From Bacillota bacterium (GTDB taxonomy: Bacteria; Bacillota; UBA994; PWPR01), in contig JANQLZ010000022.1 in the NCBI GenBank assembly GCA_028280325.1, positions 1-33,501 of the forward strand: DNA of 33,501 nucleotides, in the 5' to 3' direction. The notes under the pieces are model-generated. The model worked only from the letters and a program-made list of their open reading frames with translations, was not told where the DNA came from and made no database searches. The position numbers and the translations under genes were made by a program. Shown here one piece after another: positions 24,420 to 32,143 of the stretch (position 1 is its first letter; every line of letters begins with the position of its first letter).

Positions 24420-24451
24420 GTTTTTTTCTGGGCTTAAGCCTCAAAAAAAAC
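24420..24451. terminator. Bidirectional terminator, A/T-tract type
   Basis: A palindrome centred on GGCTTAAGCC is flanked by a T run on one side and an A run on the other, so it reads as a hairpin plus T tract from either strand. It lies 18 bases past the stop of the Cys-rich gene and also faces ung from the other side. Confidence 0.7.
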
Positions 24452-24468
24452 ATTTTTAAAAAAATTAG

Positions 24469-25161
24469 CTAATCGGTCTTTCTGTACATGGATAATTTGG
24501 CGTAGATTTTGTTTCTTATTTCACTGACATCTTTTTCTAATCTTTCAGTTATATCTCTAAGGTGAATAATGTCGCTGGTAATACGCTCAATTGATACTAG
24601 GCAGGTCATTAGCATTTTTTCATTGTCCATACTCGAAATTTTCCCACTCTGAAACTCATCTTTAAGCATCGTATTCACGTCCTTTTCCAACACCTCTTTG
24701 GCATCCAAAATGTCAGCCATTTCGGAATAGACTTCCTCCTTTAATTCAACCGACTGACCACTTTCTACCAGTTTGAGTTGAACTGCAGCCTGATCAAGGT
24801 CATCTATTGGATCATCATTGTAAATTTTTATCATTGAACAATTATTAAAATGCGGACACCCGGTATCGTCACAGCGGCACTCCAGATGAAAACCGGTGCT
24901 GGGACTGCCTACTAAACCCCAGGAACTGCTGTTTTTACATCCTGCCGTAATATTTGCATAATTCAATTCAGCCAGTTGAATCTTATTTAGATTAATCGTA
25001 GTATGGGACGGACCTAAGTTTCCAAGTTGCTTTTCATGCTCCTGCAACAGCTTTTGCAATGCCTTTCTACCCCTGACCTGAGCATGAAACTGCTGGTCAT
25101 TTTCAAGCTCGCCAGTTAAAATATAAATGTTACTTCTTAAACTAATGTTCGGTTTTCTCAC
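24469..25161 (-). CDS. Cys-rich coiled-coil protein, partner of Hsp70-like ATPase
   Basis: I do not recognise the family of this protein of about 230 residues. By the longer frame from 25170 (subtract 3 for the start used here), the middle has a cysteine cluster: C78, then C98-x-C100-x4-C105-x5-C111, with H95 and H107 nearby. This could hold zinc or an iron-sulfur cluster. Residues 145-225 are predicted by eye to be a long coiled coil with charged heptads (DILDAKEVLEKDV, LRDITERLEKDVSEIRNK). There is no signal peptide or membrane helix. I start at GTG 25161 because GTG 25170 lies within the AGGTGAT ribosome site. It follows the Hsp70-like gene by about 90 bases on the same strand, so the two probably form an operon. 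A redox- or metal-sensing client or cochaperone role is possible. Confidence 0.7.
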   Translation of the reverse strand: MRKPNISLRSNIYILTGELENDQQFHAQVRGRKALQKLLQEHEKQLGNLGPSHTTINLNKIQLAELNYANITAGCKNSSSWGLVGSPSTGFHLECRCDDTGCPHFNNCSMIKIYNDDPIDDLDQAAVQLKLVESGQSVELKEEVYSEMADILDAKEVLEKDVNTMLKDEFQSGKISSMDNEKMLMTCLVSIERITSDIIHLRDITERLEKDVSEIRNKIYAKLSMYRKTD

Positions 25162-25248
25162 TAATATCACCTACTTAATTAATAGCACTCCATTGCCCCA
25201 ACTGTTGTCCTACCGTTGCTAATAGTATTACAATTTTGATTATGAGTC

Positions 25249-26697
25249 TCAGGAAACTATTTCAGGCAGTTTATATTTCAGATTGGGAAAGCTATACAGC
25301 ATTTCTTTGGCATCCTTATTTGCTTTGCGATCACTGCAGGCCCGAATATGAATTATATTGTTATTGTCACACCAGATATCTACCGAAATTTTCTCTAAGA
25401 AAAAGCCATATACTGGAACAGTGAGATATCCAATCTGTTTATGTAAAGCATCGCAAAACACAAAACAGGCCTGATCACAATCCTCTACTATTGCAAAATT
25501 AAATTCTTTTTCAATAAGATCTATATCTTGATTATCAGCTATCAACTCAAACATAGTACCATCTGACAGCATAGTGTAAAGCGGAGTTGTAGTTACATAA
25601 ACCCCATTGATAACTGCCAGTTTGGCAGCACCTTCACTGACACTCCAGCTGCTGTTATCAGAAAATATAATTTTGTCTTTCCACATTTCCTTAAAAGCTT
25701 TTCTGATACCCTCCAGATAAAAATTGCCACCTACAGCTAACACAGCCTGCACCTGATCCAAACTAATCTCAAACCTGTTCAGAGTTTTCCGGATAAAGTT
25801 TTCGGCCATTGTTAAAATAGGCTGAATTACCACAGCCAGTTCTTCATTACTGATATGTCTTCTTAAACCGATTGTATTTCCATAGTATGTCAAACTCAGC
25901 TCCGCCATCGGCCTTTTAGCAAGTATTCTTTTAGCAGCCTCGCATTTATTAATCAACTTCTGTTTAAAATGTTCTTCTATCTCGGCGAAGCTTTTAACCT
26001 CATTGCCAGTCTGAAGCAGATCATTATGTACTAACTGAGCTAATTGATAATCAATATCATTACCTCCAACTTTTTTACTGACACTGAGCTGCTCAGTCAA
26101 GGACTTATGCACATTAGTAAAAACTGTTAAGTCAATCGAACTTGCACCCCAGTCAATGACCAAGATAGTCTTTTTTTCTTTTATCTTTTCATAGCTATTG
26201 TAAACCGCTGCAATCGACTCATGGATCATCTGAGTTATTTCGATATCTGCTTTACCGGCTGCTTTCCGTAGTTTTACTCTTTCAGCAGCAGTAAAATCAT
26301 TGGCAATAGAAAAAACGGCTTTTTGGAGTAAAATACCTCGAGTTTTTTCCTGTACTGCCTTTTTTAAATTGACTAATAAAATAGCTATAATATCCTCAGC
26401 CTGATAATTTTTATTGGCAATCTGCCATCCTCGCGAATTTTTGAGGGCTGATCTTATGGAATCAATAACAACATACTCTGTAAACAAGTTGTCTAAGCTT
26501 GCTAATATTTGCCTTCCACAAATGACCTCTCCTGTATTTTTACAAATCGCTACTTTTGTAGAAAAAGACATTCTTTGAGAATCATAGAATTTAACAGACC
26601 GGCCTGTTTCCATATTGTACCCGGTACAGGACAAAGAGCTTGTTCCCAAGTCTATGCCAAAAACAATCTGATTTTTACGGTACTTTGTTACTTCCAA
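25249..26697 (-). CDS. Short Hsp70/DnaK-like ATPase
   Basis: This 482-residue protein has the actin-Hsp70 ATPase fold. Phosphate-1 is DLGTSS (16-21), the connect region is AVFSIANDFTAAERVKLRKA (127-146) through IHESIAAVYNS, phosphate-2 is IDWGASSID (181-189), GGNDID is at 211-216, and the adenosine region is AVLAVGGN (318-325). Compared with DnaK, the DLGGGTFD loop reads DWGASSID, so two glycines are changed and the threonine is serine. After the ATPase part about 110 residues remain, including a strand-rich segment (VPVYGFFLEKISVDIW) like a small substrate-binding beta domain. The helical lid is absent. It is not DnaK itself: no grpE, dnaJ or hrcA lies nearby. The Cys-rich gene follows it. 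The client is unknown. Confidence 0.82.
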   Translation of the reverse strand: MEVTKYRKNQIVFGIDLGTSSLSCTGYNMETGRSVKFYDSQRMSFSTKVAICKNTGEVICGRQILASLDNLFTEYVVIDSIRSALKNSRGWQIANKNYQAEDIIAILLVNLKKAVQEKTRGILLQKAVFSIANDFTAAERVKLRKAAGKADIEITQMIHESIAAVYNSYEKIKEKKTILVIDWGASSIDLTVFTNVHKSLTEQLSVSKKVGGNDIDYQLAQLVHNDLLQTGNEVKSFAEIEEHFKQKLINKCEAAKRILAKRPMAELSLTYYGNTIGLRRHISNEELAVVIQPILTMAENFIRKTLNRFEISLDQVQAVLAVGGNFYLEGIRKAFKEMWKDKIIFSDNSSWSVSEGAAKLAVINGVYVTTTPLYTMLSDGTMFELIADNQDIDLIEKEFNFAIVEDCDQACFVFCDALHKQIGYLTVPVYGFFLEKISVDIWCDNNNIIHIRACSDRKANKDAKEMLYSFPNLKYKLPEIVS

Positions 26698-26876
26698 TTA
26701 GTTCATTCCTCTCTCAGATCAAATATCATTTTCTACTTTATCAGTAATTATATGCTGAGGTTCTCGCGAAGTATATTTTTAGTATATCACCTTTCAGCAA
26801 GATACAAAAGAACAGAACGGACCCAATCATTGCCGGGGATGTACAGGGCCAGATTTGATAATATTACTTGATAAAT

Positions 26877-26905
26877 TTGCATAACCTTCTATAGGACAAT
26901 ATAAT
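26877..26905 (+). promoter_or_regulatory. Promoter of CPBP protease gene
   Basis: TTGCAT (26877-26882) and a perfect TATAAT (26900-26905) are 17 nt apart, about 45 bases before the ATG. The divergent Hsp70-like gene has TATACT boxes near 26770-26790 but no good -35. Confidence 0.75.
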
Positions 26906-26955
26906 GTTAGGTACAAAGCTCATAAATCTATAACGCTCTGGAAAGGACTACTTTA

Positions 26956-27681
26956 ATGCGAAGATTACGAAAACTTTTTTCAACCCAACCCTGGCCATAT
27001 CTAAGCATAATGAAACTGACTTGGGGTAAATTGATTTTAATATCCTTTTTAGCATTCTTATCTCAGCTATCGCTTGGCTTCATTCTGGTTTATCTCAAAT
27101 CAAATAATATTGCCATTAGTTCTTTCCAGATCCTAGGCTTAAATATTGTACACAATGTAATTTCAGTCTTGTTAATAATTCTGGTCTATCAGTGGAAGCC
27201 TTTTAAAACAGATTTTTTACAACTGAAGCATTTTAATTATAAGAACATCAAACAAGGCTTATACTGGGGTTTAATCATTCTTTTTTTTAACCTTTTGCTC
27301 GGTTTAATTCTAATTTTTATCTATTCTAAACTGGGAATAACAGCTGCTCCTCAAAACGCAACAGCTATCATTGAGGCGACAGCTAAATCTAATGCCCTTA
27401 TCGTATTCCTTTCCGTAGTAGTTGCAGCCCCCATCGCTGAAGAACTGATTTTCAGAGGAATAGTTTTCAGGACTTTTGCCAAACAGCTTAGCATAGTTAT
27501 GGCTCTTATTTTGAGTGGATTGGTTTTTTCCTTAATCCATATGGATTGGTTTTTTGTTATCCAAATCTGGGCGATGGGCTTTCTCTTAGGTCTGAGCTAT
27601 CACAAGACCGGTTCAATTGTCACTCCCATTGTTGCCCATATGGTGGTTAACGGATTGTATTTTTTGGTATGGATAACTTAA
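26956..27681 (+). CDS. CPBP-family intramembrane metalloprotease
   Basis: This 241-residue membrane protein has about seven hydrophobic segments and the CPBP/Abi (PF02517) motifs: E162-E163-xxx-R167 in AEELIFRGIV, His195 in FSLIHMDW, and His228 with Asn232 in AHMVVNGL. The family includes CAAX-type prenyl endopeptidases and bacteriocin immunity proteins; most bacterial members have no known substrate. GGAAAGGA lies 8 to 9 nt before the ATG. It stands alone, between two minus-strand clusters, so context gives no hint of the substrate. Confidence 0.9.
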   Translation: MRRLRKLFSTQPWPYLSIMKLTWGKLILISFLAFLSQLSLGFILVYLKSNNIAISSFQILGLNIVHNVISVLLIILVYQWKPFKTDFLQLKHFNYKNIKQGLYWGLIILFFNLLLGLILIFIYSKLGITAAPQNATAIIEATAKSNALIVFLSVVVAAPIAEELIFRGIVFRTFAKQLSIVMALILSGLVFSLIHMDWFFVIQIWAMGFLLGLSYHKTGSIVTPIVAHMVVNGLYFLVWIT

Positions 27682-27712
27682 AAAGGCTCGTTCAAGATTA
27701 TTGAGCGAGCCT
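27680..27712 (-). terminator. Terminator of the five-gene dehydrogenase operon
   Basis: A 12-bp stem with one G-U pair (27684-27695 with 27701-27712) and a 5-nt loop is followed on the minus strand by a T run (27685-27680 region). It begins 5 bases after the last gene of the operon and touches the end of the convergent CPBP gene. Confidence 0.8.
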
Positions 27713-27717
27713 CATAG

Positions 27718-28866
27718 CTATACAACATTAGGTTCTCTGATCAGTTCTCCGCGTTTGTATCTTTCAAGATCATAAATGCTGATGGGCAGGGTAGTTTCTA
27801 TTCCTAAAATATGTTCTGCCATCAGTTGGGCTGTCATCGGTGCGATCATAAAGCCATGACCGCTGAACCCTACAGCCAGGTAGAAACCTTCAACCCCTGG
27901 TACACTGCCTAAGATTGGAGCGGCGTCTGGGGTGACATTATACAGCCCTGCCCATTGGCGAACAACTCTTAAGTTCCTAAGTGGCGGTAACAAGTTAGTT
28001 ATAATCTCAGACATCTCCTGCATAAACTGCCAGGTATTATCAATATTAAGTCCCCTCGGTTCGTTGACCGGATCACCCAGCCCCATAATAAAGCTGCCAT
28101 GTGGTGTTTGCTGGCAATAAATACTGTGATGGAAAGACATAACCATGGGCCCCTGCATCGGTTTAACCGGTTCGGTAACCAGTATTTGATGCCGCTCGGA
28201 ATGTATCGGTAAATCAATGCCAACCATATTAGCCACAATATTAGACCAGCCCCCTGCAGCATTAATTACCCGCTTGGTCGCTATATCGCCTTTAGTTGTA
28301 ACTACCTTGGTTACTTTGCCAGCTGATATTACAATATCTTTTACTTCCGTAAAGGTTAAAAACTCAACACCTAAGCGTTTTGCTGCCTGATAATAAGCAT
28401 CGGTGACCTTAAACGGATTGGCATGACCATCTTTCTGATGAAAAGTAGCCCCTTTCAGGCCAGTGATATTTAGGTGGGGAACGATCTCTTTAGCTTGCTC
28501 CGGTGTTTTTATTTCGCTCATTACACCATGTTTATGCTGCAATTCTACATTCTTTAAAAATTGCTCCCACTGCTGATCTCCATAAGCCAGTAATAGATAC
28601 CCACCCTGTTTAAACTCGATGTCATCGTCATAATCTAAGGCCTCATTCATCTGTTCCAGAGCCTGACAACTGTATTTTGAAAGCAGGATATTACTCTCTA
28701 AGCCCCATTGCTGTCGAACACCAGCACCACAGCGGCCGGTCGCTCCACTGGCTAAATAGCTCTGCTCAACAACTGTGATATCTGACATTCCCCGTTTGGC
28801 CAGTTCATAGGCAATTGCACAGCCAATAACTCCGCCCCCGATTATAACAGCCTCTTTACTCTTCAT
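27718..28866 (-). CDS. DadA/sarcosine-oxidase-beta-like FAD dehydrogenase subunit
   Basis: This protein of about 382 residues is a DAO-type flavoenzyme. The FAD-binding GGGVIG is at 10-15, SGATGRCGAGVRQQWG at about 40-55 is the flavin-contact region seen in proline dehydrogenase and sarcosine oxidase beta subunits, and GLYNVTPDAAPILG with GFSGHGFMIAP lies near the C terminus. In related complexes (HcnC, opine oxidase, D-hydroxyproline or L-proline dehydrogenase) this subunit oxidises a secondary or N-substituted amino acid. The substrate is not decidable here. I use ATG 28866, preceded by a full GGAGGTGATC site; the GTG at 28878 is part of that site. The gene overlaps the BFD gene end. It closes the operon. 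Confidence 0.88.
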   Translation of the reverse strand: MKSKEAVIIGGGVIGCAIAYELAKRGMSDITVVEQSYLASGATGRCGAGVRQQWGLESNILLSKYSCQALEQMNEALDYDDDIEFKQGGYLLLAYGDQQWEQFLKNVELQHKHGVMSEIKTPEQAKEIVPHLNITGLKGATFHQKDGHANPFKVTDAYYQAAKRLGVEFLTFTEVKDIVISAGKVTKVVTTKGDIATKRVINAAGGWSNIVANMVGIDLPIHSERHQILVTEPVKPMQGPMVMSFHHSIYCQQTPHGSFIMGLGDPVNEPRGLNIDNTWQFMQEMSEIITNLLPPLRNLRVVRQWAGLYNVTPDAAPILGSVPGVEGFYLAVGFSGHGFMIAPMTAQLMAEHILGIETTLPISIYDLERYKRGELIREPNVV

Positions 28867-29146
28867 GTTTGTGATCACCTCCAGCTGCTAAGGTACCCAG
28901 TTTAATTCCCTTTATCGGGCCACGCTGCCGATGTTGGGCTAAGCTTTCGATTTTGGAACCTGTTATTTGAGCTATTTCACGCTCAATTATCGGGCCGCAG
29001 GTTTTTCCTTGACAAGGCCCCATACCCGCCCGTGTTATGCGTTTAATCTCATCTATAGATGTATATCCTTTTCTGATTAAATCTCGGATCTGCTCCAGGG
29101 TCACATCACTGCAACGGCAGACAATTGCCGGCTTCTTTTCGTTCAT
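28856..29146 (-). CDS. BFD-like [2Fe-2S] protein
   Basis: This 96-residue protein has the bacterioferritin-associated-ferredoxin (BFD, PF04324) pattern: C10-x-C12 in IVCRCSDVT, and C45-x4-C50 in GMGPCQGKTC, the four ligands of a [2Fe-2S] cluster. In HcnB-type subunits this domain is fused to the C terminus of the FAD/NAD-binding protein; here it is a separate gene. It would pass electrons between flavin and iron-sulfur centres of the complex. A His/Glu-rich tail ends the protein. It overlaps the ferredoxin gene by 4 bases (ATGA) and runs into the next gene, so expression is tightly coupled. Confidence 0.9.
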   Translation of the reverse strand: MNEKKPAIVCRCSDVTLEQIRDLIRKGYTSIDEIKRITRAGMGPCQGKTCGPIIEREIAQITGSKIESLAQHRQRGPIKGIKLGTLAAGGDHKHEE

Positions 29147-29637
29147 TTAAATGTCCCCCTTTCAATACTGCGAACCTCCATCATATCCTGTTTGGGCACT
29201 GCCAAATGAATTATTTTAGTCCGATCAAAGAACCTGCCATCCTGTACCAATACAACTCGCCCTTCACCGACCGGTTCTCCGGCTCGATTGAGGGTCTTGA
29301 CAATACTGTCTTTTTGAGGAACAGGCTGTAGCTCCCAGGGCATTTTAATTAAGGCCTCTGTCTCACTGTAGGTCGCATCAACAACAAAGATAGCTAATCC
29401 CGGACAGCGGGAAACACAGATCCCACAGCCATTACAGTTTTCTGGTATGATAACCGGCTTATCATTGATATCATTCATTTTTCCAATGGCCTGGCGAGGA
29501 CAGGCTGTATAGCATGGGTTACAGGGTATTTTTTGAAAACATTCAATGATGGCAATCGGGCCTTTGCTCAATCTTTCTAGACTTGGAGTTACACCCTTAA
29601 TATCCTCTGGAGAGGCCACACCAGTACGTTTTAGCAT
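29143..29637 (-). CDS. Two-cluster 4Fe-4S ferredoxin subunit
   Basis: This 164-residue protein has two sets of cysteines. C33, C39, C42 and C46 lie in CFQKIPCNPCYTACP, and C68-x2-C71-x2-C74-x3-C78 lies in CNGCGICVSRCPG, consistent with two [4Fe-4S] clusters. The C-terminal half (GEPVGEGRVVLVQDGRFFDR) is a small beta-rich domain without cysteines. It resembles the ferredoxin-like subunit of multi-subunit dye-linked proline dehydrogenases; that link is by architecture only. It would move electrons from the flavin subunits. The start follows a GGAGGTG site and overlaps the upstream gene by 7 bases. Confidence 0.87.
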   Translation of the reverse strand: MLKRTGVASPEDIKGVTPSLERLSKGPIAIIECFQKIPCNPCYTACPRQAIGKMNDINDKPVIIPENCNGCGICVSRCPGLAIFVVDATYSETEALIKMPWELQPVPQKDSIVKTLNRAGEPVGEGRVVLVQDGRFFDRTKIIHLAVPKQDMMEVRSIERGTFK

Positions 29638-30722
29638 CTTTGACGCACCTCCTGTAATTTACTTATACCCGCTCTAATTCCAGCTCCAACCGGACCACTT
29701 CTTAAATCAAATAATTCTTGATGAGCCTCCTCAATAATCTGTTCCGCTGCTTTAGGTTTATAACCTAAGGCTTTAGCTGCGACAGCACCTGCTAATTTTC
29801 CCTCTACCATCGCGCTGCTGGCTTCTTCCACTCCAGCTAAATCACCAGCCACATAAATGCCAGATACTGTTGACTCCAACTCCTGATTGTGAATTGGAAC
29901 GTAGCCGCTCAGCTCTCTAATATAGGCCAGTTTGCCTCCCCCTTGGTCTATTAGTTCTGTTAAAGGGGTTAGACCTACTGCTAGACAGATCGTATCCACG
30001 ACCACAGTTTGCTCTGTTCCTTTGATAATATTCCATTTTTCATCTAGTTTTGCAATAACAGCTCCGGTGACTTCTCTATCTCCCAACGCTTCCAGTATGG
30101 TATGTGAGGTCAGAACTGGCACACCCAGCCTTCTGATCTTGGAGGCATGCACTAGGTATCCTCCAATATTGGGAGACCCTTCAACAATAGCAGCAACCTC
30201 GACTCCAGCCTGCAATAACTGATAAGACACTATTAGTCCAATGTTGCCGGCACCGACCATTAAAACCCGCTTTCCTGGTTTTATCCCATAAACATTCATT
30301 AATGTTTGAACAGCTCCTGCTCCGAATACTCCCGGTAAATCATTGTTGGGGAAAGCTATCATTCTTTCGCTGGCGCCAGTTGCCAAGATCATTTTTAGGG
30401 GTTTAATTTTAATGAAGTTTTCTTCTTGATTTATGCCTAAAACACCATCAGGATAGTATCCCATGGCCGTAGCATTTAACATTATCTCGATATTTGGATT
30501 GCTTTCGACTTGCTCAACCAGCATTGTGCCAATGTCTATTCCTCGAGTACCTGCATGCTGCTTTTCGCTCCCAAAAAACATATGGGTTTGTTTAACCAGC
30601 TGTCCGCCTAAGGCATCGTCCTGTTCGACCAGAATTACCTTGGCCCCGAGGTCAGCCGCGGTAATCGCTGCACATAATCCTGCCGGACCGCCACCTACTA
30701 TGGCAATATCCACATTTTTCAT
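29631..30722 (-). CDS. FAD/NAD-binding oxidoreductase subunit (HcnB/SoxA-like)
   Basis: This 363-residue protein has an N-terminal FAD fold with GGGPAG (10-15), then a second dinucleotide fold with VGAGNIG near 155-162, and GIYVAGDLAGVEEASSAMVEGKLAG near 290-315. It matches the alpha subunit of HcnABC/opine oxidase-type complexes but is about 100 residues shorter, because the N-terminal [2Fe-2S] and C-terminal BFD domains found in some relatives are here encoded by neighbouring genes. It may reoxidise the amino-acid-oxidising flavin or bind FAD for a second electron path. It overlaps the 2Fe-2S gene by 4 bases (ATGA). Confidence 0.88.
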   Translation of the reverse strand: MKNVDIAIVGGGPAGLCAAITAADLGAKVILVEQDDALGGQLVKQTHMFFGSEKQHAGTRGIDIGTMLVEQVESNPNIEIMLNATAMGYYPDGVLGINQEENFIKIKPLKMILATGASERMIAFPNNDLPGVFGAGAVQTLMNVYGIKPGKRVLMVGAGNIGLIVSYQLLQAGVEVAAIVEGSPNIGGYLVHASKIRRLGVPVLTSHTILEALGDREVTGAVIAKLDEKWNIIKGTEQTVVVDTICLAVGLTPLTELIDQGGGKLAYIRELSGYVPIHNQELESTVSGIYVAGDLAGVEEASSAMVEGKLAGAVAAKALGYKPKAAEQIIEEAHQELFDLRSGPVGAGIRAGISKLQEVRQRC

Positions 30723-31027
30723 CTCTGCAACTCACCCTTTCCCAACTGGCGTTGTACACGCATACCTTCTTGCAGTTTTGTTACGCAAACCCGAACATTA
30801 GGTTCACCGTTAACTATCATTAAACAGGATGAGCAGTTACCAATGGCGCAAAATAACCCGCGTGGACGATGCATTTCTTCGCTCTCGCGCATTTCCTTAA
30901 TACCACTGGCATGCAAAGCAGCTGCAATTGTTTCGGTCTGATACCCTTCGAGCTCTTTGTCTTCAAAAAAAAACTTGACTTTCTTCCCCTTATCCCAAGT
31001 CAGAATTGGATGCTTTTTAATACGCAT
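30719..31027 (-). CDS. [2Fe-2S] subunit of the dehydrogenase (HcnA-like)
   Basis: This protein of 102 residues has a plant-type ferredoxin-like (Fer2_4) fold with GLFCAIGNCSSC, that is C-x4-C-x2-C, and a fourth Cys in RVCVT. This is the cluster pattern of HcnA and of the N-terminal part of sarcosine oxidase alpha. The frame extends to 31087, but GAGGAGGAG lies just before ATG 31027 and the upstream part would run through a leader hairpin, so I use 31027. It is the first gene of the five-gene operon. Confidence 0.88.
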   Translation of the reverse strand: MRIKKHPILTWDKGKKVKFFFEDKELEGYQTETIAAALHASGIKEMRESEEMHRPRGLFCAIGNCSSCLMIVNGEPNVRVCVTKLQEGMRVQRQLGKGELQR

Positions 31028-31047
31028 TATGCTCCTCCTCAACGCAA

Positions 31048-31090
31048 AAATTGATCGTGCAATAATCTGCACAATCCGTTCTATCAATTT
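31048..31090 (-). promoter_or_regulatory. Attenuator-like hairpin in operon leader
   Basis: An outer 8-bp perfect stem (ATCAATTT at 31083-31090 with AAATTGAT at 31048-31055) encloses an inner stem GTGCA/TGCAC (31057-31061 with 31068-31072). On the minus strand the outer stem runs into a row of five T (31050-31046), and the ribosome site lies about 8 nt further. It could act as an attenuator or block the ribosome site. No ligand-binding core is recognised. Confidence 0.5.
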
Positions 31091-31117
31091 AGTCTAGATA
31101 TTACTTCACAATTAATA

Positions 31118-31146
31118 TATTTACCATACCCAAGACTATGAGTCAA
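31118..31146 (-). promoter_or_regulatory. Promoter of the five-gene dehydrogenase operon
   Basis: On the minus strand TTGACT (31146-31141) and TAAATA (31123-31118) are 17 nt apart, placing the start near 31111, about 85 nt before the first gene. Confidence 0.65.
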
Positions 31147-31359
31147 TGACTATATACAATACTTACAAAAATTAGATTAACTTCACTTATAAAACACTTA
31201 ATACTATTAGCAATTAGCGGTAATATTGTTAGATCTCACAGCACAATAATGTTTTATTGGACTGCAAAAATACCCTTTAATTACCTGCATTAGTCAAGAG
31301 GGTCTTCATAAGTATAAGTATTGCTTAATCTTACTTACTCTAAAATCTGCTTCGTTTCA
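31147..31359. other. AT-rich spacer between GNAT gene and dehydrogenase operon
   Basis: Together with the promoter and leader this makes a 330-base gap. I see no ORF with a ribosome site and no strong hairpin in it, so no obvious terminator for the GNAT gene. Confidence 0.5.
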
Positions 31360-32112
31360 TTAATACCAATATTTAAAACTAATTACTTCACTAAAACCAC
31401 AGCGCTCCACGATGCTGCTGACGGCAGGTTGGGCTGTTTCAGTAGCCAGCCAATCGGCCTCTAAACTTTTGGCAAGGCGTACCCTGGCATTATACAAGGC
31501 CTTATAAACTCCTAATCTTCTAAATGGAGGCTTTACGGTTGCTGTGTTTAGTCCAGCTATACCATTTTGAATCCATAGCATGGCAGCACCTGCCGGCACA
31601 CCATCTATAAAAGCTTCGAATAAATGCGCTCGTTTGTCACCACCTAACAAGTGTGAATGCGCTTCTCTAAAAGGCTGTCTGACATGCTCCGGGACTTCAA
31701 ATCCATCCAACAGTAGGTCCAACCATTTACTCGGCTCCTCAGCACCTTGTATAATTATGTCTGTCTGGTGGGCTACTTCAGTGACAGATTCAGCAGATGC
31801 AAAATACACTGTATGCTTTTCATGGGCGTAAAGTCCCATGTCTTGAAGATTTGCGCCAATCAAAGATTCAATATCCACATTAATTAAATACGATGGCTTA
31901 CGATTATGTGAAGCCAGCACTTGATTCAGCTGCTTTAGTTTTTCAGGTGTTGTTCCATTCTCATTTTCGCTAAAACCCAAAATTGCGTAATTGAAAATGG
32001 GCCACTGAATGTTAGGATTAATCGAAACATAACCCGCCGGGCGATTTTTAATTTCATTCCCTGCTGACATTGCTGTATCCAGCAGAAATTGAAAAGCTAA
32101 ATCCTTCAACAA
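31360..32112 (-). CDS. GNAT-family N-acetyltransferase
   Basis: This 250-residue protein has the acetyl-CoA-binding core in its C-terminal half: TATVKPPFRRLGVYKALYN (about 191-209) holds the R-R-x-G-x-[YA] pyrophosphate loop, followed by an ATETAQPAVSSIVERCGFSE segment typical of motif B. The N-terminal half (about 1-110) is a separate, degenerate GNAT-like or unknown domain. The substrate is unknown. The start is TTG (32112, or 32109), 5 to 8 nt after GAGGTGG. It follows the M20D amidohydrolase gene by 31 bases, so the two may be co-transcribed; one could add and the other remove an acyl group, which is a guess. Confidence 0.83.
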   Translation of the reverse strand: MLKDLAFQFLLDTAMSAGNEIKNRPAGYVSINPNIQWPIFNYAILGFSENENGTTPEKLKQLNQVLASHNRKPSYLINVDIESLIGANLQDMGLYAHEKHTVYFASAESVTEVAHQTDIIIQGAEEPSKWLDLLLDGFEVPEHVRQPFREAHSHLLGGDKRAHLFEAFIDGVPAGAAMLWIQNGIAGLNTATVKPPFRRLGVYKALYNARVRLAKSLEADWLATETAQPAVSSIVERCGFSEVISFKYWY

Positions 32113-32143
32113 TTAGACCACCTCACAAATTAAGTACATTTCT

